This document shows positions 8,684 through 17,258 of a DNA stretch of 64,000 nt, piece by piece; within the stretch, counting starts at the first letter, position 1, and every line of letters starts with the position of its first letter. The stretch is from Chryseobacterium paridis (GTDB lineage: Bacteria > Bacteroidota > Bacteroidia > Flavobacteriales > Weeksellaceae). The DNA lies in contig NZ_JAENHK010000001.1 in NCBI RefSeq assembly GCF_016595215.1, forward strand, positions 620,001 through 684,000, in the 5' to 3' direction. Under the pieces are notes generated by a model. That model made no database searches and was not told where the DNA came from. It saw nothing but the letters and a program-made list of their open reading frames with translations. Made by a program: the position numbers and the translations under genes.

Positions 8684-9196
8684 ATGAGAACTTTCAAAAT
8701 ATTTTTTAATACGATTCGGGCAATGAGCTTTAAAAAGATTATGCGTCTTTTATCTCTCGTTTTGCCACATCCTCTATTCTCTATATTAAGTTTTCATGCC
8801 ACTGTAAAGGCTTTTACTATTGCTCAAAAACGATTTCCTGACACTGCATCCAATAACGGAATAGGCAATGCATTCAGACATGCCCTTTGGTGCTGTTTTA
8901 TTCTGATGTACTGTTCTAAAATTTCTTCACCCCAAAAAGCGCTCGATTTCTGTAAAAGGATAACCGATCTGCATGAAGAACTTTTTCCGAACAAGCCTTT
9001 GGAAACAAAAATGGACCTTCATAACAATAAGATTGGGATGGATTATTTTATGGAAATCCTTCCAGGTATTCATCGTCAATTTTTTGAAAAAAGCTTCTTT
9101 ATTGATGCTTTAATTAAAAAAATGGATGAAGCAAAAGTCCTGAAAAATCTGGATGATCATTTTGAGGGGTATTTGGTCTATCTTGATGAAAAATAG
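8684..9196 (+). CDS. DUF6973-like protein
   Basis: The 170-residue protein contains GIGNAFRHALWCCFILMY, a DLHEELFPNKPLETKMDLHNNKIG segment and a following MDYFMEI. This pattern of conserved His and Asn residues (RHALW, DLHNN) is what I recall for the DUF6973 family, which has no established function. The protein is mostly helical without a signal peptide. The conserved RHA and DLHNNKIG residues look like an active-site or metal-binding constellation, but that is inference. It sits between an accD terminator and the permease-like gene. Confidence 0.65.
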   Translation: MRTFKIFFNTIRAMSFKKIMRLLSLVLPHPLFSILSFHATVKAFTIAQKRFPDTASNNGIGNAFRHALWCCFILMYCSKISSPQKALDFCKRITDLHEELFPNKPLETKMDLHNNKIGMDYFMEILPGIHRQFFEKSFFIDALIKKMDEAKVLKNLDDHFEGYLVYLDEK

Positions 9197-9246
9197 TTTT
9201 TCATAACATTTAATTTATTATCTTTTCTAAAATTTAATTTAAACAG

Positions 9247-10650
9247 ATGGTTCTCAGCAGAATTTGGTCCGCTTTTATTATCGTCGCTATTGCTATTGCA
9301 AGTATAAAATATATTTCTTCCCGTCATTATAATACCATTTTCAATGATATGGTAGTTGGAAAAGGAGGAGATACTGTACAGATTGCTTCGCAAAAAATGA
9401 ATACCCTCTCTCCAATCGTTAGAGATAGTTTGATGAAGAAATCTGATTTTTCTGAGAGCAGAATTCATTATAAAACAGATTCATTAAAGCAGAACGTTAA
9501 AGTATATCGCGTGCAAGAAGCTGACGGCGTTATTGGAACCGCAGAAACTGCTGTAAAAATATGCATCGGACTAATAGGTATCATGACCTTGTTTATGGGA
9601 TTTATGAGTATTGCTGAAAAAGCAGGCGGAATTAACCTGTTAAGCAGGCTCATCCAACCTTTCTTTTCAAAATTATTTCCTGACATTCCTAAAAATCACC
9701 CTGCCTTTGGCCATATGCTGATGAATTTCAGTGCCAACCTTTTAGGTCTTGACAACGCAGCAACGCCATTTGGACTGAAAGCAATGGAAAGCTTACAAAC
9801 CCTAAATCCAAATAAAGACATTGCAAGTAACTCTCAGATCATGTTTCTGTGTCTTCACGCCGGGGGAATGACATTGATCCCAGTGTCTATTATTGCGATC
9901 AGAGCTTCCATGGGGTCAAAAACCCCGACTGATATTTTTCTTCCGTGTATGATTGCTACTTTTACAGCAACGTTAGCAGCAATGATCATTGTTTCTCTAT
10001 ATCAAAAGATCAACCTGCTGCGTCCAATAGTAATCGCATATGTAGGAGGGATTTCTGCAATTATAGGGCTATTGGTACTGTATCTTGTTCGATTAAGCAA
10101 AGATGAGCTGGACACATTCAGTAAGGTTTTAAGCAATGGGCTCATTCTTTTTATTTTCTTAGCAATCGTCCTTGGAGCTGTTTATAAAAAAATCAATGTA
10201 TTTGATGCCTTTATTGATGGTGCAAAAGAAGGATTTACCACTTGTGTTAAGATCATTCCTTATTTAGTAGGAATGTTGATTGCCATTTCACTTCTTAGAA
10301 CTTCCGGTGTTTTTGATGTAATCATCGATGGCATGAAATGGATAGCAAATACAGCCAATTTAGATGCAAGATTTGTAGATGGCCTTCCAACTGCTTTAAT
10401 AAAACCTCTTTCGGGTTCGGGAGCTCGTGGAATGATGGTTGACACCATGTCTACTTTCGGAGCAGATAGTTTCCAGGGTAAATTAGCTGCAGTTCTCCAA
10501 GGAAGCTCAGACACGACGTTTTATGTGCTTGCCGTTTACTTCGGGGCCGTAGCTGTGAAAAACACAAGATATGCCGTTATTGCTATGCTTTTAGCCGATT
10601 TAGTGGGTGTTATTACATCTATTGCTCTGGCATATTTATTTTTTGCATAA
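9247..10650 (+). CDS. nucleoside-recognition (SpmA/SpmB-type double GATE) membrane protein
   Basis: The 467-residue polytopic protein has two nucleoside-recognition (GATE) units in one chain. The first lies around GLDNAATPFGLKAMESL (residues 165-185), as in SpmA. The second, around KEGFTTCVKIIPYLVGMLIAI and GSGARGMMVDTMSTFG, corresponds to SpmB. In Bacillus these are two spore-maturation proteins; fused forms are common in non-sporulating Bacteroidota. They are thought to be inner-membrane transporters with unknown substrate. The stop codon abuts the left arm of the heptamer repeat element that contains the next gene. Confidence 0.85.
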   Translation: MVLSRIWSAFIIVAIAIASIKYISSRHYNTIFNDMVVGKGGDTVQIASQKMNTLSPIVRDSLMKKSDFSESRIHYKTDSLKQNVKVYRVQEADGVIGTAETAVKICIGLIGIMTLFMGFMSIAEKAGGINLLSRLIQPFFSKLFPDIPKNHPAFGHMLMNFSANLLGLDNAATPFGLKAMESLQTLNPNKDIASNSQIMFLCLHAGGMTLIPVSIIAIRASMGSKTPTDIFLPCMIATFTATLAAMIIVSLYQKINLLRPIVIAYVGGISAIIGLLVLYLVRLSKDELDTFSKVLSNGLILFIFLAIVLGAVYKKINVFDAFIDGAKEGFTTCVKIIPYLVGMLIAISLLRTSGVFDVIIDGMKWIANTANLDARFVDGLPTALIKPLSGSGARGMMVDTMSTFGADSFQGKLAAVLQGSSDTTFYVLAVYFGAVAVKNTRYAVIAMLLADLVGVITSIALAYLFFA

Positions 10651-10683
10651 TAGTTGATGGTTTCTGGTTGCTAGTTAATAGTT
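10651..10683 (-). repeat. left heptamer arm
   Basis: Read on the minus strand, units start at AAC every 7 bp: AACTATT at 10677-10683, AACTAGC at 10670-10676, then two units with AACC, and a partial unit at 10651-10655. The AACTAGC unit is identical to those in the right arm. Confidence 0.7.
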
Positions 10684-10716
10684 ATATTTATTAATGTTTT
10701 AATAAAATGAAAGACT

Positions 10717-11082
10717 ATGAGCTACACCAAACTTGATATTTATAATATTTCTTTTGACTTATTTATTGAGGTCCATAAGCTTTCATTCAAATTACCGAAA
10801 CATGAAACATATGAATTAGGGAGCCAATTAAGAAGATCTTCCGATTCAGTTGTCAGCAATATTGCAGAAGGTTATGGAAGAAAAATCTATAAAGGTGAGC
10901 TAATCCGATTTTTAGTTTATTCCCAAGGAAGCTGTGATGAAACAGTGAGCCATTTATCAAAAATTGTAAAACTCTATCCCGAATTAAATTCAGATTTTCT
11001 GAAAAAAGCAGAACAATATAAACTTTTAGGAGGAAAAATAAATAACTTTATAAAATACGTCCAAGCTAGTTGGCGTACCTAA
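10717..11082 (+). CDS. four-helix-bundle protein (23S rRNA intervening-sequence protein family)
   Basis: The 121-residue protein matches the family named for proteins encoded in 23S rRNA intervening sequences. It has ELGSQLRRSSDSVVSNIAEGYGR followed by ELIRFLVYSQGSCDETVSHL, the most conserved parts. The fold is a four-helix bundle that forms pentamers, and a relative (Avd) helps diversity-generating retroelements. The function of free-standing copies is unknown. Here the gene is not in an rRNA gene but between inverted heptamer arms. The start ATG at 10717 lies shortly after the left arm. Confidence 0.85.
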   Translation: MSYTKLDIYNISFDLFIEVHKLSFKLPKHETYELGSQLRRSSDSVVSNIAEGYGRKIYKGELIRFLVYSQGSCDETVSHLSKIVKLYPELNSDFLKKAEQYKLLGGKINNFIKYVQASWRT

Positions 11083-11084
11083 AC

Positions 11085-11143
11085 AACCAGTAACTAACAA
11101 CAAGCAACAAGCAACTAGCAACTAGCAACTAGCAACTAGCAAC
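11085..11143 (+). repeat. right heptamer arm with tandem AACTAGC copies
   Basis: Eight consecutive 7-bp units run from 11085 to 11140 and every one begins with AAC. The first units are degenerate (AACCAGT, AACTAAC), then two AACAAGC, then four perfect AACTAGC copies and a final AAC. The array starts 2 nt after the four-helix-bundle stop codon. Confidence 0.85.
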
Positions 11144-11156
11144 AAAATTAAAACAT

Positions 11157-11549
11157 ATGATAACAGATAAAGAATTCACATTAAGACTCATCCGTCAGTT
11201 AACTCAAGCATTAGAAAAACTTATTTTAGACAAGCCTGAGGAAAGTTTAATGCAGAAAGAACTGGATTTTGATTCATTAATGAAAGATATTTTCAAGATA
11301 GACTTTGTAGAAATATCATCAAAATCAAAAGAAGAGATTATTGAAATCGTCAACGAAAGACAAGAGAGAGATCATAAAGATTACTATGAAATGCTTGGAA
11401 ATCTTTTTTACTTTACAGGAAAGCAAACCAGCAATACTGACTTTCTTGACAAAGCAAAAACGTTTTATGAATTCTATCTTCAGACGAGTGGAATTTTTGC
11501 CCTTCCCATTATTAACAGAATCAATGAAATAAAAAAAGCACTTGAATAA
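11157..11549 (+). CDS. conserved hypothetical protein
   Basis: The 130-residue protein is charged and likely all helical (MITDKEFTLRLIRQLTQALE; KTFYEFYLQTSGIFALPIINRIN). The second half resembles a tetratricopeptide-like helix pair (residues 75-125). There is no signal peptide or membrane segment. It resembles short DUF6483-like proteins, but I am not confident. The gene lies directly after the heptamer arm and ends inside a bidirectional terminator. Confidence 0.6.
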   Translation: MITDKEFTLRLIRQLTQALEKLILDKPEESLMQKELDFDSLMKDIFKIDFVEISSKSKEEIIEIVNERQERDHKDYYEMLGNLFYFTGKQTSNTDFLDKAKTFYEFYLQTSGIFALPIINRINEIKKALE

Positions 11550-11559
11550 AGTGCTTTTT
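11533..11559. terminator. bidirectional terminator overlapping a stop codon
   Basis: An 11-bp stem (AAAAAGCACTT with AAGTGCTTTTT, 5-nt loop) includes the stop codon of the plus-strand gene. It lies just after the stop codon of the convergent TonB gene. A runs and T runs on both flanks suit termination in both directions. Confidence 0.75.
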
Positions 11560-11564
11560 ATATT

Positions 11565-12467
11565 TTAGAATGTAATCTTATAAGTTCCCGTTGAGGAAGT
11601 GCTTGCCTTTTCAGCTTTTACGTATTTTTTCACCCAGGCTACAGATGTTGAAGAAACACAAGGATCAGATATTCCTCCTACTCTTCTGGCTGAAACCACA
11701 TTTCCAGCTTTATCTACTGTGTAAGCAACTGTAACAGATCCACTAGCTGTACAACTATGTTGTGGTTGCGCTCCTCCTCTACCCATTGTTCCTGGGATAT
11801 AGCCAATTAGTTTTCGATCGATTCCTACTTTACTATCACCATTTCCGTCTCCTCCCAAGGGGTCTCCAGCATTTCCAATACCAGTACCAGTTCCCTGACT
11901 ACCAGCTTTAGTTCCTCTTCCCTTGATCAGATTTCCAATAGCTGCGTTTCCTTTTCCATCTCCGTTTCCAGTTTTGGAATTTGCTGTTGCTCCAGAAGTT
12001 TTTTTGTTATTCTTGGAAGCAGAAGAACTTGTTGTCTCTTTCTTATTAGATTTAGATTCTTCTTTTTTAGGAACACTTGTTTTCTTATTATTCCCCGTAA
12101 TGACCTTTTCTTTTGGTTCTTCTTTTTTAGTTTCAGGTTTGGGTTCAGGTTTTTTTACAACAGTCTTCGTTTCAGGAACTGCCTTTTCAACTGGTTCAGG
12201 GGTAATTTCTTCCGTTTTAGCCGCAACGCTTCCTTCTTGCTCTGCAGGCTCTTCTATACCTTTTCCATTACGGTTATCTCCAAAGTTGACCAGCATCGTA
12301 GTCACCACTTCCGGTTCTTTATTCTGTTCGGGTTTTAATTTATAAAGAAAAACAAAAAGCAGGATTGCAGACCAAACCAAAATAGAAAGTATTCCACTTT
12401 TTATCCGATCTCTGGTTTCCTCGTTTTTGTCTACAGTATAACTTTTCATTTGTTTAATGCTTACCAA
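11565..12467 (-). CDS. TonB-like energy transducer
   Basis: The 300-residue protein has one membrane helix near residues 28-45, a long Pro/Lys/Glu-rich linker, and a Gly/Asn-rich stretch. A C-terminal domain of about 75 residues ends in WVKKYVKAEKASTSSTGTYK. This layout is that of TonB, which spans the periplasm and drives outer-membrane receptors with the proton-motive force. The final domain is a divergent TonB/TolA type with two cysteines. It is the last gene of an exbB-exbD-tonB operon, 9 nt after exbD, which supports the assignment. Confidence 0.83.
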   Translation of the reverse strand: MVSIKQMKSYTVDKNEETRDRIKSGILSILVWSAILLFVFLYKLKPEQNKEPEVVTTMLVNFGDNRNGKGIEEPAEQEGSVAAKTEEITPEPVEKAVPETKTVVKKPEPKPETKKEEPKEKVITGNNKKTSVPKKEESKSNKKETTSSSASKNNKKTSGATANSKTGNGDGKGNAAIGNLIKGRGTKAGSQGTGTGIGNAGDPLGGDGNGDSKVGIDRKLIGYIPGTMGRGGAQPQHSCTASGSVTVAYTVDKAGNVVSARRVGGISDPCVSSTSVAWVKKYVKAEKASTSSTGTYKITF

Positions 12468-12476
12468 TTTCTTGGT

Positions 12477-12875
12477 TTATTTGTCTTTAATAGTTGCCAG
12501 AGCAATATTAAATTTGTGCTTCTCCGCAATTTCCATTGCATAAACCACATCCTTGTGTAATGTATTTTCGTCTGCTCTAATCGTAAAAGACTTATTCGTT
12601 TGATTTGTTAAACTATTTACTATAGTTTGCTCAAGCTGCTCTCTGGCTACGGGTTTGTCATCCACATAATAAGAACCATCCGGCTTGATACTTACTGTCA
12701 GCGGGTTAGGTATATTATTATCTTCTGTACTCGTTTTAGGCAAATTGACATCAATTGCACTTTGATTAGCCGCAGAAGAGGTTATCATAAAAAAGATTAG
12801 CATTAGCAAAATAACATCAGTCATTGCTGCTAAACTAAACTCCGGATTTGCTTTATTTCTTCTTTGAATTTTCAT
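12477..12875 (-). CDS. exbD: ExbD/TolR family biopolymer transporter
   Basis: The 132-residue protein has a short cytoplasmic start, then one membrane helix MTDVILLMLIFFMITSS with an aspartate at residue 20. This matches the essential proton-carrying Asp of ExbD. The periplasmic part contains the ExbD-type region with FTIRADENTLHKDVVYAME. With ExbB it forms the proton channel that powers TonB. The start codon follows a short intergenic repeat that also occurs before tolC. Confidence 0.9.
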   Translation of the reverse strand: MKIQRRNKANPEFSLAAMTDVILLMLIFFMITSSAANQSAIDVNLPKTSTEDNNIPNPLTVSIKPDGSYYVDDKPVAREQLEQTIVNSLTNQTNKSFTIRADENTLHKDVVYAMEIAEKHKFNIALATIKDK

Positions 12876-12904
12876 CTGTTTATTCTAAGATTTTTAATGG
12901 TCAG

Positions 12905-12960
12905 ATGGAATCGCTCAATTAATAATTCTCAATATGAACTTCTTTTGATTACGATTTCAT
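12905..12960. repeat. short inverted-repeat leader, copy 1
   Basis: ATGGAATCG (12905-12913) and CGATTTCAT (12952-12960) form imperfect inverted arms 56 nt end to end, just upstream of exbD. The same arms, with nearly the same spacing and a similar preceding TTTAATGG-like stretch, recur upstream of tolC. Confidence 0.45.
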
Positions 12961-12969
12961 AAGAAAGAT

Positions 12970-13674
12970 TTATAAAGGTTTATTGATAAGATCTAAAAAT
13001 TCTCCAGACATATTCTGAGCCTTCAAAACAAACTTGTCAATTCTTGTTAAAAGTATATTATAGAAGAAGTTAGCTGGAATTGCAACTGCCAAACCGACTG
13101 CTGTTTGCCCTAAAGCAGTATATATACCTTCCGAAAGTGTCTTTGGAGAAAAAGATCCTGTTGCATGAGATAAATTAAAGAAAGCAATAATCATCCCGAT
13201 AACAGTTCCTAAAAGTCCCAACATCGGAGCAATACTTGGAACAACCGCCAATAGGTTAAGGTTTTTTTCCATATTAGCAACTTCGACCTGAGCCTGAGAT
13301 TCCATTGCACTCACAATATCTGAAACGGGTCTTCCCAATCTCGAAATTCCTTTTTCTAATATTCTGCCTTCAGGAGAATTTTGTCTTCTGCAATAGTCTA
13401 CAGCAGATTCAATTTTTCCTTCTTTAATAAAGTCTTCAATATTATTCATAAAATTGGAATCCGTTTTCGAAGACAATCTTTTAATAAAGAAAAAACGTTC
13501 AAAAAACAGGTATACCGAAAACACACCAAGCAGTAATACGGTAACCATCACTATCTTAGCGAAAGCTCCTCCATGGAACATGATGTTCCAAAATGAAAAT
13601 TCTAAATTGTCTGTGGCAACTGCAGGTGTAGCAATTTGTGCAAATAAGATCTGAGTAAGTTCCGTTAACAGCAT
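12970..13674 (-). CDS. exbB: MotA/TolQ/ExbB proton channel family protein
   Basis: The 234-residue protein has three hydrophobic segments: residues 37-57, then the pair around LLAVVPSIAPMLGLLGTVIG and ALGQTAVGLAVAIPANF. The last two are hallmark ExbB/TolQ channel helices, including the conserved TAVGLAVAIPA. An extra N-terminal hydrophobic stretch is present. It works with ExbD and TonB in the inner membrane. A CAAAAGTA sequence at 13707-13714 (TACTTTTG on the gene strand) is a plausible -7 box for the operon. Confidence 0.92.
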   Translation of the reverse strand: MLLTELTQILFAQIATPAVATDNLEFSFWNIMFHGGAFAKIVMVTVLLLGVFSVYLFFERFFFIKRLSSKTDSNFMNNIEDFIKEGKIESAVDYCRRQNSPEGRILEKGISRLGRPVSDIVSAMESQAQVEVANMEKNLNLLAVVPSIAPMLGLLGTVIGMIIAFFNLSHATGSFSPKTLSEGIYTALGQTAVGLAVAIPANFFYNILLTRIDKFVLKAQNMSGEFLDLINKPL

Positions 13675-13849
13675 TAATTTGAATATTTTATAATGATTTT
13701 AAACGACAAAAGTAATGGAATATTATTAATTGATCTCTTAAAAAATGCTTAAAAACAACTTAAATTTTCCAATGAGACATAAATAGCAAATTTCTTTCCA
13801 AAAAGAATTTTGAAAAGAAATTGAATATAAAATAATAAGAAGACGATTT

Positions 13850-14311
13850 TTAATCTTCGTCTACCTCAATATTATCTTGTTTAAGTTCGCATTTTAGCCT
13901 AAAAGCAATTGGAGTATCTGATCCTGTATAGAAATCATCAATTGTTCCTTTCCAGATCAAATCGAGTTCACCTTCTTCATTTTTCTCAAAGAAAAGCTCA
14001 TTATCATAGATAAAAGCATCTTCATCATCGAACAGATCTACCTCTGTATAGGTGTCCTCTTCAGAGTCATTGATATTAATCGTTTTCCCTTCCAGATCAG
14101 CAGAATCAATTGGAAAATCGAAAACTTCTAGTGAGAGTTGTGGAAAGTTATACTGTAAAGAATCATCGTCTACGTGATCCAAGCCATCATCCGTTATGAC
14201 TTCAACTTCAAGAAAATGTTGCTGATTACTATAAATAGCCTTGCAATAAGTGCTTCTTATATTGTATTTTAATGTTTCGTCCGGATGGTAAATTTTTAAA
14301 ATCCCTTTCAT
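13850..14311 (-). CDS. acidic hypothetical protein
   Basis: The 153-residue protein is strongly acidic, with several Asp/Glu clusters (DDGLDHVDDD, DDEDAFIYDNE). It has no signal peptide or membrane helix. It appears to be mostly beta strand (VEVITDDGL, IAFRLKCEL). I do not recognise a family. It stands alone with a CAAAGATA (TATCTTTG on the gene strand) -7-like box at 14360-14367, 49 nt before the start codon. A cytoplasmic soluble protein is likely. Confidence 0.65.
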   Translation of the reverse strand: MKGILKIYHPDETLKYNIRSTYCKAIYSNQQHFLEVEVITDDGLDHVDDDSLQYNFPQLSLEVFDFPIDSADLEGKTININDSEEDTYTEVDLFDDEDAFIYDNELFFEKNEEGELDLIWKGTIDDFYTGSDTPIAFRLKCELKQDNIEVDED

Positions 14312-14451
14312 TATTTCTTAAAAAAGAGCTGTAATAATATGATTGTTAATTGTTTTAAGCAAAGATAAAAAATAGATTGAATTTGAAAAATATTTTGAAA
14401 ATTATTTTTTCTAAAATCACATTCCATTCCTTTCGGATCTTTTAATATTAC

Positions 14452-14459
14452 TACTTTTG
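14452..14459 (+). promoter_or_regulatory. putative -7 promoter box
   Basis: TACTTTTG matches TAnnTTTG and ends 19 nt before the DUF885 start codon. The -33 position is only weakly similar to TTTG. Confidence 0.4.
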
Positions 14460-14478
14460 TTATTATAAAGATTCTGAA

Positions 14479-16275
14479 ATGAAAAATGTTTTATCTAAAG
14501 GTATTGTATGCCTGGGATTAGCCATAGGTCTTACAGCCTGCAAAAAATCCGATTCCCCACTTACAAAAGTAACTCCCACGAATTTAGATTCTATTGCTTC
14601 AAACTATTATGAACAATATCTTAAATTGTACCCTCTGGATGCAACTTCACAGGGTGATACAAGATACAACGATCAGTTGCCGATTAACATTGATAAAGAT
14701 TTTATTTCGGGAGAAATTGCCTTTTATAATTCAATTCAAAATCAATTGGATAAGGTTGATTACAAAAGTCTTTCAGATGAAGATAAAGTGGTTTATGATG
14801 TTTTAGACTACACTTTAAAAGATAAAATTGAAGCTTATGCCTATCATCCTGAATATATTCCATTTAGCCAGTTTACAGGCCTTCCTTTAAACTTCCCTTT
14901 ATTTGGCAGTGGAGAAGGAAGCCAACCTTTTAAAACAGAAAAGGATTATACAGATTGGTTACAGCGAATGAATAAGTTTCCTACCTGGATGGATACTGCA
15001 ATAGAAAACTTCAAAGATGGAATCACTAACAAGGTTGTTTTGCCAAAAAAACTTATTGTAAAGATGATTCCTCAAATGAGAGCTGAAGAAATCATCACAC
15101 CGGATTTTGAGAAAAATATTTTCTATGGTCCTATTAAGAAATTTCCAAAAGATTTCTCAAAAGCGCAAAAGGAAAAGTTTACAGCCCTTTATAAAGATGC
15201 TATTTTGAAAAAAATTATTCCGTCTTATACTAAAATGGGTAATTTCTTAGAAAAAGAATATTTGCCAAAAGGTAGAGATACAGATGGTTACAACAGCCTT
15301 CCAAAAGGAAATGAAATCTATCAATACTATGTAAAAAGCTGGACTACAACGAATAAAACTCCTGAAGAAATTAATAAAATAGGGCTTCAGCAAGTATCTA
15401 TGCTTCGTGCTGAAATGGAAAAAGTAAAACAACAGGTTGGATTTACAGGAACCCTTGAAGAATTTATCAATTATGTAAAAACAGATCCTAAAGCAATGCC
15501 GTATAAAACTTCAAAAGAGGTTTTGGCAGGTTTCAATGGAATTTTATCTAAAATTACACCGAAGTTAAAAACGATGTTCAATGTAACACCGAAGACAAAA
15601 TTTGAAATCAGACAAACGGAAAAATTCAGAGAAGCAAGTGCAAGTGCTGAGTATACTCCCGGAACTCCGGATGGAAAAAGAGCTGGTATTTTCTATGTTC
15701 CACTTCCCGATCCGACCAAATTTAATGTAACTTCCGGAATGGAATCTCTTTTCTTGCATGAAGCGATTCCAGGACATCATTATCAGGTTTCTCTTCAGCA
15801 GGAAAATACTAAGCTACCCAAATTCATGAGATTTGGTTGGTTTGGAGCTTATGGAGAAGGTTGGGCACATTATTGCGAAACCTTAGGCCCGGAATTCGGT
15901 TTATATACAGACCCTTACCAAAAAATGGGCTATCTGAGCGACCAGATGTTAAGAGCCGTAAGACTGGTTGTTGACACGGGATTACATACTGGTAAAATGA
16001 CCAGAGAGGAAGCTATAAAATATTTCTTAAGCAATATCTCTTACGACGAAGCGGGAGCAACAGCAGAAGTGGAAAGATATATGGCAATGCCAGGGCAGGC
16101 TTTAGGGTATAAGATTGGTTCTTTAAGAATCCGCGAATTGAGAGATCAATATCAGAAGCAATTGGGAAGTAAGTTCAGTTTAGCCAATTTCCACGATGAA
16201 GTTTTAAGCCAGGGATGTCTCCCATTGGATGTTTTGAATAGGAAAATGGAACTTTGGGCTAAAAAGCAGAAGTAA
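14479..16275 (+). CDS. DUF885 family lipoprotein, probable metallopeptidase
   Basis: The 598-residue protein has a lipoprotein signal peptide with the lipobox ending at Cys21 (GLTAC). The C-terminal half holds LFLHEAIPGHHYQ (HExxxGHH, residues about 427-434) and GAYGEGWAHYCE downstream. DUF885 proteins are predicted zinc peptidases and this HExxxGHH plus GEGWAHY pair is their signature. It is probably anchored in the cell envelope and cleaves peptides of unknown identity. A stem-loop follows the gene. Confidence 0.88.
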   Translation: MKNVLSKGIVCLGLAIGLTACKKSDSPLTKVTPTNLDSIASNYYEQYLKLYPLDATSQGDTRYNDQLPINIDKDFISGEIAFYNSIQNQLDKVDYKSLSDEDKVVYDVLDYTLKDKIEAYAYHPEYIPFSQFTGLPLNFPLFGSGEGSQPFKTEKDYTDWLQRMNKFPTWMDTAIENFKDGITNKVVLPKKLIVKMIPQMRAEEIITPDFEKNIFYGPIKKFPKDFSKAQKEKFTALYKDAILKKIIPSYTKMGNFLEKEYLPKGRDTDGYNSLPKGNEIYQYYVKSWTTTNKTPEEINKIGLQQVSMLRAEMEKVKQQVGFTGTLEEFINYVKTDPKAMPYKTSKEVLAGFNGILSKITPKLKTMFNVTPKTKFEIRQTEKFREASASAEYTPGTPDGKRAGIFYVPLPDPTKFNVTSGMESLFLHEAIPGHHYQVSLQQENTKLPKFMRFGWFGAYGEGWAHYCETLGPEFGLYTDPYQKMGYLSDQMLRAVRLVVDTGLHTGKMTREEAIKYFLSNISYDEAGATAEVERYMAMPGQALGYKIGSLRIRELRDQYQKQLGSKFSLANFHDEVLSQGCLPLDVLNRKMELWAKKQK

Positions 16276-16309
16276 TCTTTTTAAAAAGATATAAAAATCA
16301 ATACTTTTG

Positions 16310-16341
16310 ATGGAGCAGTTTAATAAATTGCTCCATTTTTT
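16310..16341 (+). terminator. terminator after the DUF885 gene
   Basis: ATGGAGCA pairs with TGCTCCAT (8 bp, 11-nt loop) and is followed by a T run. It lies between the DUF885 stop and the next start codon. Confidence 0.65.
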
Positions 16342-16353
16342 ATTCTTATAAAT

Positions 16354-17256
16354 ATGAAAAAAATTCTATTAATAACCTTAATTATTTGTCTATCCTTTTT
16401 TCATGGCCAAAATAAAAAAATATTTAACAAAATTGACTCGTTAACCTCAACAAAGGATATTCAAGATTTTATTAGAAATGATAAAAATAAAATTAATTAC
16501 TACTTAAAGGTTGAGGATAAAATAAATTATGATTGGTATTGTAATGTGATTGCAGACAGTTTGAAATTAAAGCAAACCTGGGGAAAAGCGGATTTTGACA
16601 ACAATGGGCTGACAGATCTTTTGGTAAGTGGGACGACCTCTGAAGGGCCTGAAACTATTTATATTTTAGACAAAGGAAATCATTTCGAATCAAAAAATAT
16701 AAGCAAAGGAGAGCTATATGAGCAATGTTCATTTTCATCCGTAAAAGATAATAAAATAGAATATCAGAGTATAAAAATACTTAGCAGACAAGGATATTTG
16801 AGCAATCTAATTAAAGAAAATCTTGTTTATAAAAATGGTGAATTTATTGAAGAAAATTCATCTCCAAAAAGACATAATATTTTAGAAATAAAATTTGAAA
16901 CCTCAGGTTCTTATAGAAATTATTACACTTTTAAAATGGAAATAGTATCAAACAAAGATGCATTTTGGACTACTAAAGATGATGGTTATATAGTATCTGG
17001 AGTTTATACTTCAAAACTGTCAGAAAAAGATTTTAAAGAAATTATTGACCTCGTAAATTATCTTGATTTTGAAAACTTAAATGACGAATATAATGTTGCA
17101 TATACCGATTCTCAGACAGGATATTTAACAATCACTTATGATAATTTAAAAGTAAAAAGAATACAAGATTATGGACTTATGGGAACGAGGGGTTTAAAGA
17201 AACTTTATGACATCTTTTCTCAAATGAAAGCAAATCAACAATGGACAAAACTATAA
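16354..17256 (+). CDS. exported protein with DUF6438-like C-terminal domain
   Basis: A signal peptide (MKKILLITLIICLSFFHGQ) precedes 280 residues. The first half has a FDNNGLTDLLVSG segment like FG-GAP/VCBS calcium-binding repeats. The second half (from residue about 175) has KFETSGSYRNYYTFKMEI, SGVYTSKLSEKDFKEIIDLV and a late TDSQTGYLTITYD, the pattern of the DUF6438 domain. The function is unknown. It is probably periplasmic or outer-membrane associated. Its last codons run up to the DinB gene, suggesting cotranscription. Confidence 0.7.
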   Translation: MKKILLITLIICLSFFHGQNKKIFNKIDSLTSTKDIQDFIRNDKNKINYYLKVEDKINYDWYCNVIADSLKLKQTWGKADFDNNGLTDLLVSGTTSEGPETIYILDKGNHFESKNISKGELYEQCSFSSVKDNKIEYQSIKILSRQGYLSNLIKENLVYKNGEFIEENSSPKRHNILEIKFETSGSYRNYYTFKMEIVSNKDAFWTTKDDGYIVSGVYTSKLSEKDFKEIIDLVNYLDFENLNDEYNVAYTDSQTGYLTITYDNLKVKRIQDYGLMGTRGLKKLYDIFSQMKANQQWTKL

Positions 17257-17258
17257 AA

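Larger units (their letters stand above)
10651..11143. mobile_element. candidate element: four-helix-bundle gene between inverted heptamer-repeat arms
   Basis: The left arm (10651-10683) directly follows the permease stop codon. On the minus strand it reads as four 7-bp units, each beginning AAC, plus a partial unit. The right arm (11085-11143) has eight such units on the plus strand, the last four being perfect AACTAGC copies. The arms face each other as inverted repeats around one gene. This resembles the layout of 23S rRNA intervening sequences, where terminal repeats pair in RNA. Mobility is inferred from structure only; no target-site duplication was established. Confidence 0.55.

Noticed and set aside
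11085..11143. Possible CRISPR array
   Set aside because: The period is 7 bp without spacers; it is a tandem repeat, not repeats with unique spacers.
11923..12345. Long hydrophobic frame opposite the TonB linker
   Set aside because: It is antisense to the low-complexity Pro/Lys/Gly-rich linker of TonB and has no independent start context.
16302..16309. TACTTTTG box as promoter for the DUF6438-like gene
   Set aside because: It directly abuts a terminator hairpin, so it would lie upstream of a terminator and is probably fortuitous.
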